A stretch of DNA of 64,000 nt from assembly GCA_900771805.1 (NCBI GenBank), contig CAAGPL010000009.1, positions 15,537 to 79,536 of the forward strand, in the 5' to 3' direction. This document shows positions 15,334-23,893 of the stretch, in pieces. Position 1 is the first letter of the stretch. Each line of letters starts with the position of its first letter. The notes beneath the pieces were generated by a model. That model worked only from the letters and a program-made list of their open reading frames with translations. It was not told the DNA's origin and ran no database searches. This DNA comes from Bacilli bacterium. Its GTDB lineage: Bacteria; Bacillota_I; Bacilli_A; RF39; UBA660. A program made the position numbers and the translations under genes.

Positions 15334-15366
15334 AAACTAGTTTTATAATAAACTAGTTTTTTTATT
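15334..15366 (+). terminator. Terminator after tig
   Basis: Two copies of the self-complementary aaactagttt form a stem followed by seven Ts. Confidence 0.75.
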
Positions 15367-15406
15367 GTAATGCAATTTAAAATCTTTTGTAAATTAGATA
15401 ATAAAA

Positions 15407-15448
15407 AGGTCACAATATTGTTGACTTTTAATATCTATAGTTTATAAT
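15407..15448 (+). promoter_or_regulatory. Promoter of lon with an overlapping dyad
   Basis: TTGACT (15421-15426), 16-nt spacer, TATAAT (15443-15448). The perfect 10-bp palindrome ACAATATTGT (15412-15421), flanked by GTCA and TGAC, abuts the -35. That is a plausible site for a stress repressor, but it does not clearly match CIRCE or the CtsR heptad repeat. Confidence 0.6.
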
Positions 15449-15488
15449 AAAAAGTAAAATTTTTAGTATTAATGAAAGGAAGTAAAAT

Positions 15489-17825
15489 ATGAATTACAAC
15501 AGTTTACCAATAATATTATTAAGAGGAATAGTTGTGCTTCCTTATGCAGAACTTAAAATAGATTTAATGGATGAGTTAGATACTAGAATAATTAATTTAG
15601 CTAGTGAAAATTATGATGGTTATGTTCTTTTAATATCTCCTGAAAATTATTTAGAAGAAAAAATAGAAATAAATAAATTACCTAATTTAGGTATAATAGG
15701 AAAAATAACTAAAAAAACAAAATTACCTAATGGTTGTGTGAGAGTAACTATTGAAGGGGAAAAAAGAACTTGCATTAAAAACTATTTTCAAGATAGTTTA
15801 TATAATGATGTTTTTTTAGGCAATATCATTCCTACAACTAGATATGCAATGGATTCTTCTGATGAAAATGCTTTACTAAGAAAATTAAAACAAGAACTTG
15901 AAAAGTATATAAATACAGTATCTTATGCTTCAAATAGTATTTTATCTGTTATAGAAGATATAAAAAGTGTTAGTAAGTTAGCAGATGTTGTGGCTAATTA
16001 TATGCCAACTTCTTTTGAAAGAAAATATCAGTTTTTAATTACTGTTAATCCTCATACTAGAGTTATGATGGATTTAGAAGATATTCAAAAAGAGCTAGAT
16101 GTTTTTGAAATAGAAAAAGAAATTGATATGAAACTTCAAAAGGAATTAGATGATTCTCAAAAGGAATATATATTAAGAGAAAAATTAAAGTTAATAAAAG
16201 AAGAACTAGGAGATATATCTACTAAAGATGATGATATAATTGAAATGAAAGAAAAACTATCTTCTTTATCTGCACCAGAAAACGTATTGAAAAAGATAGA
16301 AAAAGAAATAAAAAAATATGAAGCAACACCTTCTATGTCACCTGAAATAGGAATAATAAGAAACTATATAGATATTCTTTTAAATTTACCTTGGGATAAA
16401 AAGACAAAAGATTTTGTTGATTTAAAGAAGGTTAAAAAAACGCTTGATTCTTCACATTATGGACTTTTAGATATAAAAGATAGAATATTAGAGTATCTTG
16501 CTGTAAAAAAAAGAAGTGTAAGTCAAAAAGCTCCAATAATATGTTTAGTAGGTCCACCAGGTGTTGGTAAAACTTCACTTGCAAAATCAATTGCAATAGC
16601 AACTAATAGAAAATTTGCTAAAATTTCTGTTGGTGGTGTAAATGATCCAGCTGAAATAATTGGACATAGAAGAACATATATGGGTGCTAACCCAGGAAGG
16701 ATTATTAATGCATTAAAAAAATGTGAATCTAAAAATCCAGTTTTCTTAATTGATGAAGTAGATAAAATGACTCGCGATATAAAAGGGGATCCAGCAAGTA
16801 GTTTACTAGAAGTATTAGATCCAGAACAAAATAAAACTTTTTATGATAATTATGTTGAAGAACCATTTGATTTATCAAAAGTATTATTTATTTTAACAGC
16901 AAACTATATAGATCAAATACCAGAAGAATTAAAAGATAGGTTAGAAATAATAAATTTATCTAGTTATACTGAATATGAAAAATTATCAATAGCTAAATGT
17001 CATCTAATTAAAAAAGCATTAGAAGAATATAAACTAGATTCTTCTAATATAAAATTTAGTGATGAAGTTATTTTAAATATAATAGAAAAATATACAAAAG
17101 AAGCTGGAGTTCGTGAATTAGATAGAGTAATAAATAAAATAATAAGAAAATGTGTTAGAAATATGGTTGAAAGTAAAAAGAATAATATAAATGTAGAAAT
17201 TACAAATGATAATTTAGAATCATATTTAGGTAAACAAAAGTATTATAATAATGAATTTTTATCTAATGATACTCCTGGAGTTGTAAATGGTCTTGCATAC
17301 ACAGTATATGGCGGAGATATCTTACCAATTGAAGTTGTTACATATGAATCAAAAGATAAAATTAAATTAACTGGTAATTTAGGTGATGTTATGAAAGAAA
17401 GTGCTTTAATAGCTTTAGGACATATTAAAAGTCATGCTAGTACTTATGGAATTAATTTATCTAAATTGGATAATTTATGTATACATATAAATGCAGTAGA
17501 AGGAGCTATAAAAAAGGAAGGTCCATCAGCAGGTACTGCACTTACAACAGCTATTATAAGTGCTATAAAAAAAGAAGTTGTTCCAAATACATACGCTTTA
17601 ACTGGAGAAATTACTCTAACAGGTAAAGTTTTACCTATAGGTGGTTTAAAAGAGAAAATAACAGGAGCATATTTATCAGGAGCTAGATATTTTATAATTC
17701 CTTCTAAAAACGAAAGAGATATTGATGAGATACCAGAGGAAGTAAAAGATAAAATTGATATTAAATTAGTTAATAGTTATGAAGAAATTTATAATGAAAT
17801 ATTTATTAAAAAGAAGAAAAATTAA
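15489..17825 (+). CDS. lon: ATP-dependent protease Lon
   Basis: 778 residues, full length. It has an N-terminal substrate-binding domain and coiled coil (to ~300), then the AAA+ module with Walker A GPPGVGKTS (~355) and Walker B VFLIDEVDK. The C-terminal protease has catalytic Ser680 (GPSAGTAL) and Lys723 (GGLKEK). It degrades damaged and regulatory proteins. In Bacillus lonA sits between clpX/lonB and ysxC-hem; here it lies directly between tig and spoVID. Its own promoter and terminator make it a single-gene unit. Confidence 0.98.
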   Translation: MNYNSLPIILLRGIVVLPYAELKIDLMDELDTRIINLASENYDGYVLLISPENYLEEKIEINKLPNLGIIGKITKKTKLPNGCVRVTIEGEKRTCIKNYFQDSLYNDVFLGNIIPTTRYAMDSSDENALLRKLKQELEKYINTVSYASNSILSVIEDIKSVSKLADVVANYMPTSFERKYQFLITVNPHTRVMMDLEDIQKELDVFEIEKEIDMKLQKELDDSQKEYILREKLKLIKEELGDISTKDDDIIEMKEKLSSLSAPENVLKKIEKEIKKYEATPSMSPEIGIIRNYIDILLNLPWDKKTKDFVDLKKVKKTLDSSHYGLLDIKDRILEYLAVKKRSVSQKAPIICLVGPPGVGKTSLAKSIAIATNRKFAKISVGGVNDPAEIIGHRRTYMGANPGRIINALKKCESKNPVFLIDEVDKMTRDIKGDPASSLLEVLDPEQNKTFYDNYVEEPFDLSKVLFILTANYIDQIPEELKDRLEIINLSSYTEYEKLSIAKCHLIKKALEEYKLDSSNIKFSDEVILNIIEKYTKEAGVRELDRVINKIIRKCVRNMVESKKNNINVEITNDNLESYLGKQKYYNNEFLSNDTPGVVNGLAYTVYGGDILPIEVVTYESKDKIKLTGNLGDVMKESALIALGHIKSHASTYGINLSKLDNLCIHINAVEGAIKKEGPSAGTALTTAIISAIKKEVVPNTYALTGEITLTGKVLPIGGLKEKITGAYLSGARYFIIPSKNERDIDEIPEEVKDKIDIKLVNSYEEIYNEIFIKKKKN

Positions 17826-17843
17826 CATTTTTTCTTCTTTTTT
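17808..17843 (+). terminator. Terminator after lon
   Basis: aaaaagaagaaaaa / ttttttcttctttttt with a 7-nt loop, including the last codons of lon. Confidence 0.8.
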
Positions 17844-17873
17844 ACATATGTTTTAATGAATGGAGATGAAAAT

Positions 17874-18539
17874 ATGAAACAAACAATACCTTTTGTTAAG
17901 GATATAAGTTTTAATTCTAAAATAGCAGAAATAACTAGTATTTCATTAGAACATAATTTAAAAATGGAAAATGATGATTCAGTAGTAGGAACATTTGTCG
18001 TAAGTGGTAAGTATAAAGTAAATCAAATTAGTATAAATGAAGAAGAATTTAAAAAAGATATAAATTTTGATATTACACTAGATGATAAATATGATTCATC
18101 TAAAGTAATTATAGATATTGATGATTTTTATTATGAAATTATAAATGAAGAATATTTAAGAGTTCATATAGATGTTTTAATTGATAATTTAACATATATA
18201 AAAAAAGAAGAAAAACCTGCTATACAGGAAGTAGAAAAAGAAACTTTAACAGAGCTTAAAACAAATGAAAGACTAACGGATATTAAAGAAGAAAAATTAA
18301 ATATTGTAAAACAAGAAGAACAACAATCAAAAATAGATATAAAAGATAATATAACAACTAATTTTTTTGATGAAAAAGAACAATATATTACATATAAAAT
18401 TCATATTATAAGAGAAAATGAAACGATAAATTCAATTATAGAAAAATATAACGTTTCTAAAGAAGAATTAGAAAAATATAATAGTTTAGATAACATTGTT
18501 TTGGGTACAAAAATAATAATACCAATATCAAATGAATAA
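17874..18539 (+). CDS. spoVID: SpoVID-like spore coat morphogenetic protein
   Basis: This 221-residue protein has an N-terminal beta-rich domain (about residues 1-120) of the SpoVID type. It opens IPFVKDISFNSKIAEITSISL and contains GTFVVSGKYK. A charged linker follows, with a C-terminal LysM domain (about 170-221; ITYKIHIIRENETINSIIEKYNV). SpoVID drives coat encasement around the forespore, and its LysM binds the SpoIVA/lipid II region. It is much shorter than the ~575-residue Bacillus protein, mostly in the linker. The ATG at 17874 follows ggag. It overlaps ysxE by 8 nt, the Bacillus order. Confidence 0.88.
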   Translation: MKQTIPFVKDISFNSKIAEITSISLEHNLKMENDDSVVGTFVVSGKYKVNQISINEEEFKKDINFDITLDDKYDSSKVIIDIDDFYYEIINEEYLRVHIDVLIDNLTYIKKEEKPAIQEVEKETLTELKTNERLTDIKEEKLNIVKQEEQQSKIDIKDNITTNFFDEKEQYITYKIHIIRENETINSIIEKYNVSKEELEKYNSLDNIVLGTKIIIPISNE

Positions 18540-19488
18540 TTTTTTAATAAGAAACGTTATTAAAAAGAAATGTAATAAGGTTAAAAAATATGAAATAAAA
18601 AAAGATGCTATAATATATACTGATTATTTTGATAAGAAATTTGTTGCAAAAAAAAATAATAGATATAATGACATATTAAATACTTATGATTATCTTAAAT
18701 CAAGGGGATTTATATATATACCAAGGTTAGTTTTTGCAAATAAAGATGGTTATATTTATGAATATGAAATAGAAACTAAAATGCCTAAAGAACAAAAAAT
18801 AAGTGATTTAATTAAGATGGATGCTCTTCTTCATAATAAGACAGTTTATTATAAAGATATTTCAAAAGATGAAATAAAAGAAATATATGAAAAATTAAAT
18901 AAAAAAATCGATAATACTTATTTATTTTATGATGATTTAATAAATGCTATAGAATCTAAAAAATATGCATCACCAGGAGAATATATGCTTTTAAGAAATT
19001 GTTCAGCAATATTTTCTTGTCTTAATTTTTCAAAGCATAGTCTTAAGATGTGGTATGACATAATAATAAGTAAAAATAAAAAAAGAGAGGTATTTTTACA
19101 TAATAATTTAGATGTTTCACATATAATAAGAAATAATGATAATGTGTTAATAAGCTGGGATAATGCAACTGTTAATTTACCAATTTATGATTTTATAAGG
19201 TTATATAAAAAAGATTTTGATAAATATGATTTTAGTGAGCTATATAAAGAATATATTAAAAGATTTCCTTTATTAGACGAAGAAAAAAAGTTAATGTTTA
19301 CAATAATTTTTATACCTTGGAAAATAACTTTTACATCTTCTAGTTTTTTAGATACAAAAAATATAGTTAGATTATGTAATTATCTTTTTATAACAGATAA
19401 ACTATTTATGGAAAATGAGGCAAAAAATACCAAAGAACAAAATCATAATATCGATAAAAAGCAAAAAAACTTGGAACCTAACGCATAA
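18532..19488 (+). CDS. ysxE: CotS/YsxE family spore coat kinase-like protein
   Basis: This 318-residue protein has a kinase-like fold. It has an N-terminal lobe (IIYTDYFDKKFVAKK), a middle region with DALLHNKTVYYKDI, and a catalytic-like segment VFLHNNLDVSHIIRNNDNVLISWDNATVNLPIYDFIRLYK in the place of the H-x-D/D-W-D motifs of aminoglycoside-kinase-like proteins. CotS, CotI and YsxE are coat proteins of this fold. The Asp in SWDNA is kept, but the HxD is replaced by HNNLD, so catalysis is uncertain. Position after spoVID identifies it as YsxE. The last ~25 residues are a Lys/Asn-rich tail overlapped by an opposite reading frame. Confidence 0.85.
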   Translation: MNNFLIRNVIKKKCNKVKKYEIKKDAIIYTDYFDKKFVAKKNNRYNDILNTYDYLKSRGFIYIPRLVFANKDGYIYEYEIETKMPKEQKISDLIKMDALLHNKTVYYKDISKDEIKEIYEKLNKKIDNTYLFYDDLINAIESKKYASPGEYMLLRNCSAIFSCLNFSKHSLKMWYDIIISKNKKREVFLHNNLDVSHIIRNNDNVLISWDNATVNLPIYDFIRLYKKDFDKYDFSELYKEYIKRFPLLDEEKKLMFTIIFIPWKITFTSSSFLDTKNIVRLCNYLFITDKLFMENEAKNTKEQNHNIDKKQKNLEPNA

Positions 19489-19590
19489 TATTAATGTTAG
19501 TATAGCTTGATAGAAAGTAATAAAACAAAAGGCTATAACTAGTATTAAATATTTTGTTAAACCTCCATTAAAAAAGTTATTAGTACGCAT
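19402..19590 (-). CDS. Possible small membrane protein, convergent with ysxE
   Basis: This 62-residue reading starts at the ATG at 19588-19590 on the minus strand, 6 nt after aaggtga, with a TATAAT about 20 nt further upstream. It has two hydrophobic segments (around KYLILVIAFCFITFY and VFLLFIDIMILFFGIFCLIF). The good ribosome site and -10 favour a real gene. Against it, 87 nt overlap the ysxE tail and I see no family. Expression or conservation would decide. Confidence 0.4.
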   Translation of the reverse strand: MRTNNFFNGGLTKYLILVIAFCFITFYQAILTLILCVRFQVFLLFIDIMILFFGIFCLIFHK

Positions 19591-19637
19591 AAGAATCACC
19601 TTTACAGTATTATATGTTATATAAAACTATTTGCTAG

Positions 19638-19665
19638 CCATATTTAATTAAATATGGTTTTTTTT
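19638..19665 (+). terminator. Terminator of spoVID-ysxE
   Basis: ccatatttaa / ttaaatatgg perfect hairpin with an eight-T tail, ~150 nt after the ysxE stop. Transcripts reaching it would be antisense to the small minus-strand gene. Confidence 0.75.
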
Positions 19666-19708
19666 ATAAAAACATGTTATTATAAGTATAAGATAAGGAT
19701 GTGTTTAA

Positions 19709-20167
19709 ATGTTAGATAACAAGGGTTTTGCAGTTACTTCTGTTTTATATACTTTATTAATTGCATTTTTACTTTTTTTAGGTGTATCACTTTCTATGCT
19801 TTCAACATCTAATAGTTTAATATCAAATATGAATAGAGATTTAACAGATAATTTATATGTTAATGCTTATTTAAATATAGATAATAAAAATGATTTAAGT
19901 AATAGCTTACAAATAGTTAAAATACGTTATAATAAAGGAACTATTTATTGGCCACAAGATTTTTCTTATAAAAAGGATGGGTCAGTTTTAATATATAATA
20001 ATTGTAATTCTGATGGAATTAAAATATTAATTGATGACCAAGTTGATAATGAAGTTTGTGGTGAGAAAAAGATTAATCCTAGTAGCATTAAAACTATGAA
20101 GATACTTGATACAAAACAAAATAAAAGTACCGAGTTAGATTTTAGAATTTTAAAAGAAGAAAACTAA
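19709..20167 (+). CDS. Type IV pilin-like protein with a prepilin-type N terminus
   Basis: This 152-residue protein has a short basic leader M-L-D-N-K-G followed by F-A-V-T-S and a ~22-residue hydrophobic helix, the layout cut by prepilin peptidases (between Gly and Phe). It lacks the Glu at mature position 5 found in most pilins, which helps assembly. The rest is a small soluble domain with two Cys (NCNSDG and VCGE) that could pair. It lies alone, ~14 kb before the pilus genes encoded later here, and may be a minor pilin or an unrelated secreted protein using that pathway. Confidence 0.65.
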   Translation: MLDNKGFAVTSVLYTLLIAFLLFLGVSLSMLSTSNSLISNMNRDLTDNLYVNAYLNIDNKNDLSNSLQIVKIRYNKGTIYWPQDFSYKKDGSVLIYNNCNSDGIKILIDDQVDNEVCGEKKINPSSIKTMKILDTKQNKSTELDFRILKEEN

Positions 20168-20176
20168 TTAAAATAT

Positions 20177-20205
20177 ATTGTTAAATTTTATTTAATTTGT
20201 TATAC
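20177..20205 (+). promoter_or_regulatory. Promoter of the T-box/valS transcript
   Basis: TTGTTA (20177-20182), 17-nt spacer, extended -10 TGtTATACT (TATACT 20200-20205). Confidence 0.7.
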
Positions 20206-20221
20206 TATTATTATATTTTTT

Positions 20222-20444
20222 AAAAGCAATGAACAAGAGGAGTAGGCTGTTTATTTATTAAAGAGAGCAAGTATTTGGTGTAAGCTTGTATAAATAATTG
20301 TCGAAGGTAGCTTGCAAGCTTAATTATAGAAACTAAGTAAATAATTACGTATGCTGCGTTAAAGTAATAAGTGTATACTATATAGTATAAATTAAGGTGG
20401 TACCACGGTTATAATCGTCCTTTTTAATAAGGATGATTTTTTTT
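20222..20444 (+). promoter_or_regulatory. T-box riboswitch (valine, GUA specifier)
   Basis: The leader has the conserved 5' end (agcaatgaacaagaggagtag), the agagag and ggtgtaa blocks of stem I, and a specifier loop gaaggtagc with GTA at 20307-20309. The T-box sequence aaggtggtaccacgg lies at 20395-20409. A terminator hairpin (aatcgtcc/ggatgatt plus eight Ts, 20413-20444) competes with the antiterminator. Uncharged tRNA-Val should allow readthrough into the next gene and valS. Confidence 0.95.
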
Positions 20445-20463
20445 ATTTAAAGAGGTGATTAAA

Positions 20464-20862
20464 ATGGATTTAAAATTGATAATTATTCCTCCAGATAATG
20501 CGTTAAATAATGATATTTATTCATATAAGCTTGATACTGGAGAATATCATGATATAGTACTATTTAATTATTGTAATAAAAATAAATTAGAATATAATGA
20601 TATATTAACTTTAGCAAAAAATGAATATGTAATTATAAATACTGTTAATAATGATTATATAGTGTTTGCACCTGATAATTTATCAGAAAGACAATTGTTA
20701 TATATAAAGTATTTATTTGATAGTGTTAAAGATATTAATATGAAATTAGCATTTGTAGGTAGTAAATTTAACAATGTTGGTAAAATATCATGTTATGATG
20801 ACATTTTAAATATATATAATAATCTTAATCAAAAAGAAGGGAATGATATAAATGTTAGATAA
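20464..20862 (+). CDS. Unknown 132-residue protein under T-box control
   Basis: The ATG at 20464 follows agaggtga. The protein is soluble and mixed alpha/beta: LKLIIIPPDNALN at the start, then KYLFDSVKDINMKLAFVGS and a final short helix. There is no membrane segment or known motif. It lies between the valine T-box and valS and overlaps valS by 11 nt, so it is regulated by valine tRNA charging and co-translated with valS. I do not recognise the family. Confidence 0.8.
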   Translation: MDLKLIIIPPDNALNNDIYSYKLDTGEYHDIVLFNYCNKNKLEYNDILTLAKNEYVIINTVNNDYIVFAPDNLSERQLLYIKYLFDSVKDINMKLAFVGSKFNNVGKISCYDDILNIYNNLNQKEGNDINVR

Positions 20863-23410
20863 AAAATATGATCATATAAAAGTTGAAGAAGGAAAGTATG
20901 CATCATGGCTTAAACATAATTATTTTAAAGCAGGAGATTTAACAAAAGAAGCTTTTTCAATTGTTATACCACCACCTAATGTAACTGGTAAATTACATTT
21001 AGGCCATGCTTGGGATACAACACTTCAAGATATTATAATTCGTTATAAAAAAATGGACGGGTATGATGCTTTATGGCTTCCAGGAATGGATCATGCAGCG
21101 ATTGCAACCGAAGTAAAGGTAGTAGATAGACTTAAAAAAGAAGGAATAAATAAGCGTGATTTAGGACGTGCGGGATTCTTATCCAAAGCTTGGGAGTGGA
21201 AGGATGAGTATGCAAAAACCATTAGAAGTCAGTGGGCTAAACTTGGTCTTGCTCTTGATTATTCAAGGGAGCGTTTTACTCTTGATGAGGGGTTAAATGA
21301 CGCTGTAAACGAAGTATTTGTTAAGTATTATAATGAAGGAATAATATATAGAGGAGAGAGAATAATAAACTGGGATCCAGTTCAAAAAACAGCTCTTTCT
21401 AATGAAGAAGTTATATATAAAGATATACCTGGTGCGTTTTATCACATTAAATACTTTATAGAAGGTAGTGATAAATATCTAGAAGTTGCAACAACAAGAC
21501 CAGAGACATTGTTTGGAGATACTGCGGTTGCAGTTAATCCTAATGATGATAGATATAATAAATTAATTGGTAAAAACGTTATATTACCTATCGTTAATAA
21601 GCCAATTCCAATTGTTGGTGATCCTCATGCTGATATAGAATTTGGTACAGGGGTTGTTAAAATAACTCCAGCACACGATCCAAATGACTTTGAAGTTGGT
21701 AATCGTCATAATTTAGAGAGAATAGTAGTTATGAATGAAGATGCTACTATGAATAGTAATGCCGGTAAATATGCTGGTATGGATAGATTTTCTTGCCGCG
21801 ATGCTTTAATTCGTGATTTAAAAGAAGAAGGGCTACTTATTAAAATAGAAGAGATGACTCATAGTGTAGGACACTCTGAAAGAACAGGCGTTATGGTTGA
21901 ACCTTATCTTTCTAAACAATGGTTTGTTAAAATGAGAGCTTTAGCAGATAAAGTGTTAGAAAATCAAAAAGATGAAGTTAATAAAGTTAACTTTATACCA
22001 CCTCGCTTTGAAAAAATTATGAATCATTGGATGGAAATAACTTATGACTGGTGCATATCAAGACAGTTATGGTGGGGACATCAAATTCCAGCTTGGTATA
22101 AGGGTGATAAAGTATACGTTGGAAAAGAATCTCCTAAAGAAGATGGATGGATTCGTGATGAAGATGTTTTAGATACTTGGTTTTCATCAGCTCTATGGCC
22201 ATTTAGTACACTTGGCTGGCCAAATAAGACAGATGATTTAAAAAGATATTTTCCAAATGATGTTTTAGTAACAGGCTATGATATAATTCCTTTTTGGGTT
22301 AATAGAATGGTATTTCAATCACTTAAGCTAACTGGTAAAAGACCATTTAAAGACTGCTTAATACACGGACTTATTCGTGATAAAGAAGGAAGAAAAATGT
22401 CTAAATCATTAGGCAATGGAATAGATCCAATGGATGTTATAGATAACTACGGAGCAGACTCACTTAGATGGTTTATAACAACTAATTCAGCACCTGGTCA
22501 AGATTTAAGATACGATGAAGATAAAGTTAAATCTACATGGAATTTCATTAACAAAATATGGAATGCATCAAGATATGTTTTAATGAATACAGAAGATTTA
22601 AAAGAAATAGACTTATCAAACTTAACTTCTAGTGATAAATGGATTTTAACTAAGCTTAATAAAACAATTAAAAATGTAAGAAAAAACATGGATAAATATG
22701 ACTTTAACATAGTAGGTAAAGAATTATATAAATTTATTTGGGAAGATTTTTGCGATACATATATAGAATATAGTAAGGTATCAAGTGATAATATATCTAC
22801 TAAGTCTTGCTTAATTTTAGTTTTAACAGATATTATAAAAATGCTTCATCCATTTATGCCTTATGTAACTGATGAGATATATAATTCATTACCGGTTAAA
22901 GATAGCGAAAATATAATATTATCAAGTTATCCTAAATACAATAAAGATATGATATATAAAGATGAAGAAAAAGAAATTGATATTTTAATAGAAGTAATTT
23001 CTAAATTACGTAATATAAAATTAGAAAATAATATACCAAAAGGTTTTGGTCTTATTAATAAGTTTGAAAAAGAATATAAAGATATAATAGACAAAAATAC
23101 TGAAATATTGACAAGACAATTAAAGTGTGATATTATATTATCTTCATTTGAAGGAGCAACAGAAAGCAGTGCATTGTTCCCATATGGTAGTATTGTATTA
23201 TGTTATCAAGGATTAAAAAGTACTAAAGAAGAAAAAGAAGCTTTAGAAAAAGAAAAAGAAAGTTTAATATCAAGTATTGAAAGAAGAAGAAAATTACTTT
23301 CAAACGAAGGATATGTTAAAAATGCTCCTGAAAAAATAGTTAATTCTGAAAGAGAAAAACTAAAAGATGAGGAAAGTAAACTTAAAACTTTAGAAGAAAA
23401 GTTAAGATAG
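20852..23410 (+). CDS. valS: Valyl-tRNA synthetase
   Basis: 852 residues, a complete class Ia synthetase. It has the HIGH motif as HLGH (~48) in PPPNVTGKLHLGHAWDT, the editing domain with TTRPETLFGDTAVAVNP, and the KMSKS motif GRKMSKSLGN (~515). The anticodon-binding domain follows, and the C-terminal coiled coil (~790-852) contacts the tRNA elbow. It charges tRNA-Val and edits Thr. The catalytic region is visibly richer in G+C than its neighbours, as expected for a conserved gene. Confidence 0.98.
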   Translation: MLDKKYDHIKVEEGKYASWLKHNYFKAGDLTKEAFSIVIPPPNVTGKLHLGHAWDTTLQDIIIRYKKMDGYDALWLPGMDHAAIATEVKVVDRLKKEGINKRDLGRAGFLSKAWEWKDEYAKTIRSQWAKLGLALDYSRERFTLDEGLNDAVNEVFVKYYNEGIIYRGERIINWDPVQKTALSNEEVIYKDIPGAFYHIKYFIEGSDKYLEVATTRPETLFGDTAVAVNPNDDRYNKLIGKNVILPIVNKPIPIVGDPHADIEFGTGVVKITPAHDPNDFEVGNRHNLERIVVMNEDATMNSNAGKYAGMDRFSCRDALIRDLKEEGLLIKIEEMTHSVGHSERTGVMVEPYLSKQWFVKMRALADKVLENQKDEVNKVNFIPPRFEKIMNHWMEITYDWCISRQLWWGHQIPAWYKGDKVYVGKESPKEDGWIRDEDVLDTWFSSALWPFSTLGWPNKTDDLKRYFPNDVLVTGYDIIPFWVNRMVFQSLKLTGKRPFKDCLIHGLIRDKEGRKMSKSLGNGIDPMDVIDNYGADSLRWFITTNSAPGQDLRYDEDKVKSTWNFINKIWNASRYVLMNTEDLKEIDLSNLTSSDKWILTKLNKTIKNVRKNMDKYDFNIVGKELYKFIWEDFCDTYIEYSKVSSDNISTKSCLILVLTDIIKMLHPFMPYVTDEIYNSLPVKDSENIILSSYPKYNKDMIYKDEEKEIDILIEVISKLRNIKLENNIPKGFGLINKFEKEYKDIIDKNTEILTRQLKCDIILSSFEGATESSALFPYGSIVLCYQGLKSTKEEKEALEKEKESLISSIERRRKLLSNEGYVKNAPEKIVNSEREKLKDEESKLKTLEEKLR

Positions 23411-23431
23411 TAAAATTAGGAGGTTTTTGTT

Positions 23432-23821
23432 ATGATGTATTGTATGGAAAGTTTAGCTAAAAGAAATTCTTTAAATGATGATATGGAAAAAGAATTTTAT
23501 GATAAATTTTTAGCTAAATATGAAGATGAAGACATTGATGATATTGTTATTGCTTGTGATATAACTGATAATGAGTTTTTAATTGAATGTATTTATGGTT
23601 CTAAATTCAAAGTTTCAGATAATAATAATGAAAAATATAATGAAATAAAAAGATATTTTGATATAGTTCAATTCTTTATATCTCTTGGAATAATAAAATG
23701 TGATGAAAAAACTTTAAGAGTATTTATAAATACTGAAAGACTTAGAAAGTTTAAAGAAGATGTTTATAAAGAAGATGAAAAAAGTATTGGTAATGCTTAT
23801 ACAAAAAAAGGGCTTAAATAA
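23432..23821 (+). CDS. Unknown 129-residue protein downstream of valS
   Basis: The start follows aggagg at ideal spacing. The protein is acidic and soluble, with a central beta segment (DDIVIACDITDNEFLIECIYGSKFKV) and a helical C terminus; no membrane segment or known motif. It is probably read from the valS transcript, 21 nt after the valS stop, and ends at a strong terminator. I do not recognise it. Confidence 0.8.
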   Translation: MMYCMESLAKRNSLNDDMEKEFYDKFLAKYEDEDIDDIVIACDITDNEFLIECIYGSKFKVSDNNNEKYNEIKRYFDIVQFFISLGIIKCDEKTLRVFINTERLRKFKEDVYKEDEKSIGNAYTKKGLK

Positions 23822-23834
23822 AAGCCTTTTTTTT
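23805..23834 (+). terminator. Terminator of the valS operon
   Basis: aaaaagggctt / aagccttttt stem over the stop codon, eight Ts. Confidence 0.85.
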
Positions 23835-23893
23835 GTACCTATTTTATATAATATATGATATAATAATTATTATGATAATAAGGATGTGTGAAT

